Program-made: the position numbers and the translations under genes
Assembly: GCA_900290385.1 (NCBI GenBank)
Contig: OMSV01000056.1
Coordinates: 1-5,426 of the forward strand
DNA length: 5,426 nucleotides
Reading direction: 5' to 3'
From: Syntrophobacter sp. SbD2
GTDB taxonomy: Bacteria; Desulfobacterota; Syntrophobacteria; Syntrophobacterales; Syntrophobacteraceae
The notes under the pieces: generated by a model
Told to the model about the DNA's origin: nothing
What the model saw: the letters and a program-made list of their open reading frames with translations, nothing else
Databases searched by the model: none
Part shown: piece after piece, positions 5,406 to 5,426 of the stretch
How positions within the stretch are numbered: the stretch's first letter is position 1
Layout of the letters: the number at the start of each line of letters is the position of its first letter

Positions 5406-5426
5406 CAGCAGATGCAAAACGGCGGG

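Overview
The window reads as a fatty-acid (acyl-CoA) degradation locus from a moderately GC-rich bacterium. I infer a deltaproteobacterial or Desulfobacterota-type beta-oxidiser, such as a syntroph or sulphate reducer. That guess rests on protein style and on the repeated large acyl-CoA dehydrogenases; no phylogenetic marker is present.

Layout: two transcription units diverge from a non-coding region of about 800 bp. Leftward (minus strand) is a two-gene unit: a TetR-family regulator (start 1847, stop 1179), followed after only 2 nt by a large acyl-CoA dehydrogenase (ACAD) that starts at 1176 and runs off the left edge after 392 codons. Rightward (plus strand) are an NAD-dependent 3-hydroxyacyl-CoA dehydrogenase (2643-3533) and, 81 bp later, a second complete large ACAD of 595 aa (3615-5402). 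The two ACADs are clear paralogues. Both belong to the ~600-residue class with an extra C-terminal domain. The right-hand one carries its catalytic Glu; the left-hand one is cut before that point by the window edge.

The most informative feature is regulatory. The regulator strongly resembles Bacillus subtilis FadR (YsiA), the TetR-type repressor of beta-oxidation that is released by long-chain acyl-CoA. A perfect 13-bp inverted repeat at 1967-1996 contains TGAATGA-N4-TCATTCA, which are the half-sites and spacing I recall for the B. subtilis FadR operator. It lies directly downstream of a good minus-strand promoter (TTGACA, 16 nt, TATACC) with an AT-rich repeat behind its -35. This predicts an autoregulated, acyl-CoA-inducible regulator-ACAD operon.

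The stretch 2055-2642 has no convincing gene. It holds several short palindromes and a cluster of CTTCGTG heptamers resembling a dispersed intergenic repeat. No second FadR-like site was found there, so control of the rightward operon is unclear. The genes supply beta-oxidation steps 1 (acyl-CoA to enoyl-CoA) and 3 (3-hydroxyacyl-CoA to 3-ketoacyl-CoA). Enoyl-CoA hydratase, thiolase and electron-transfer flavoprotein are not in the window. I see no mobile element, CRISPR, rRNA or tRNA, and nothing that needs a novel system to explain it.
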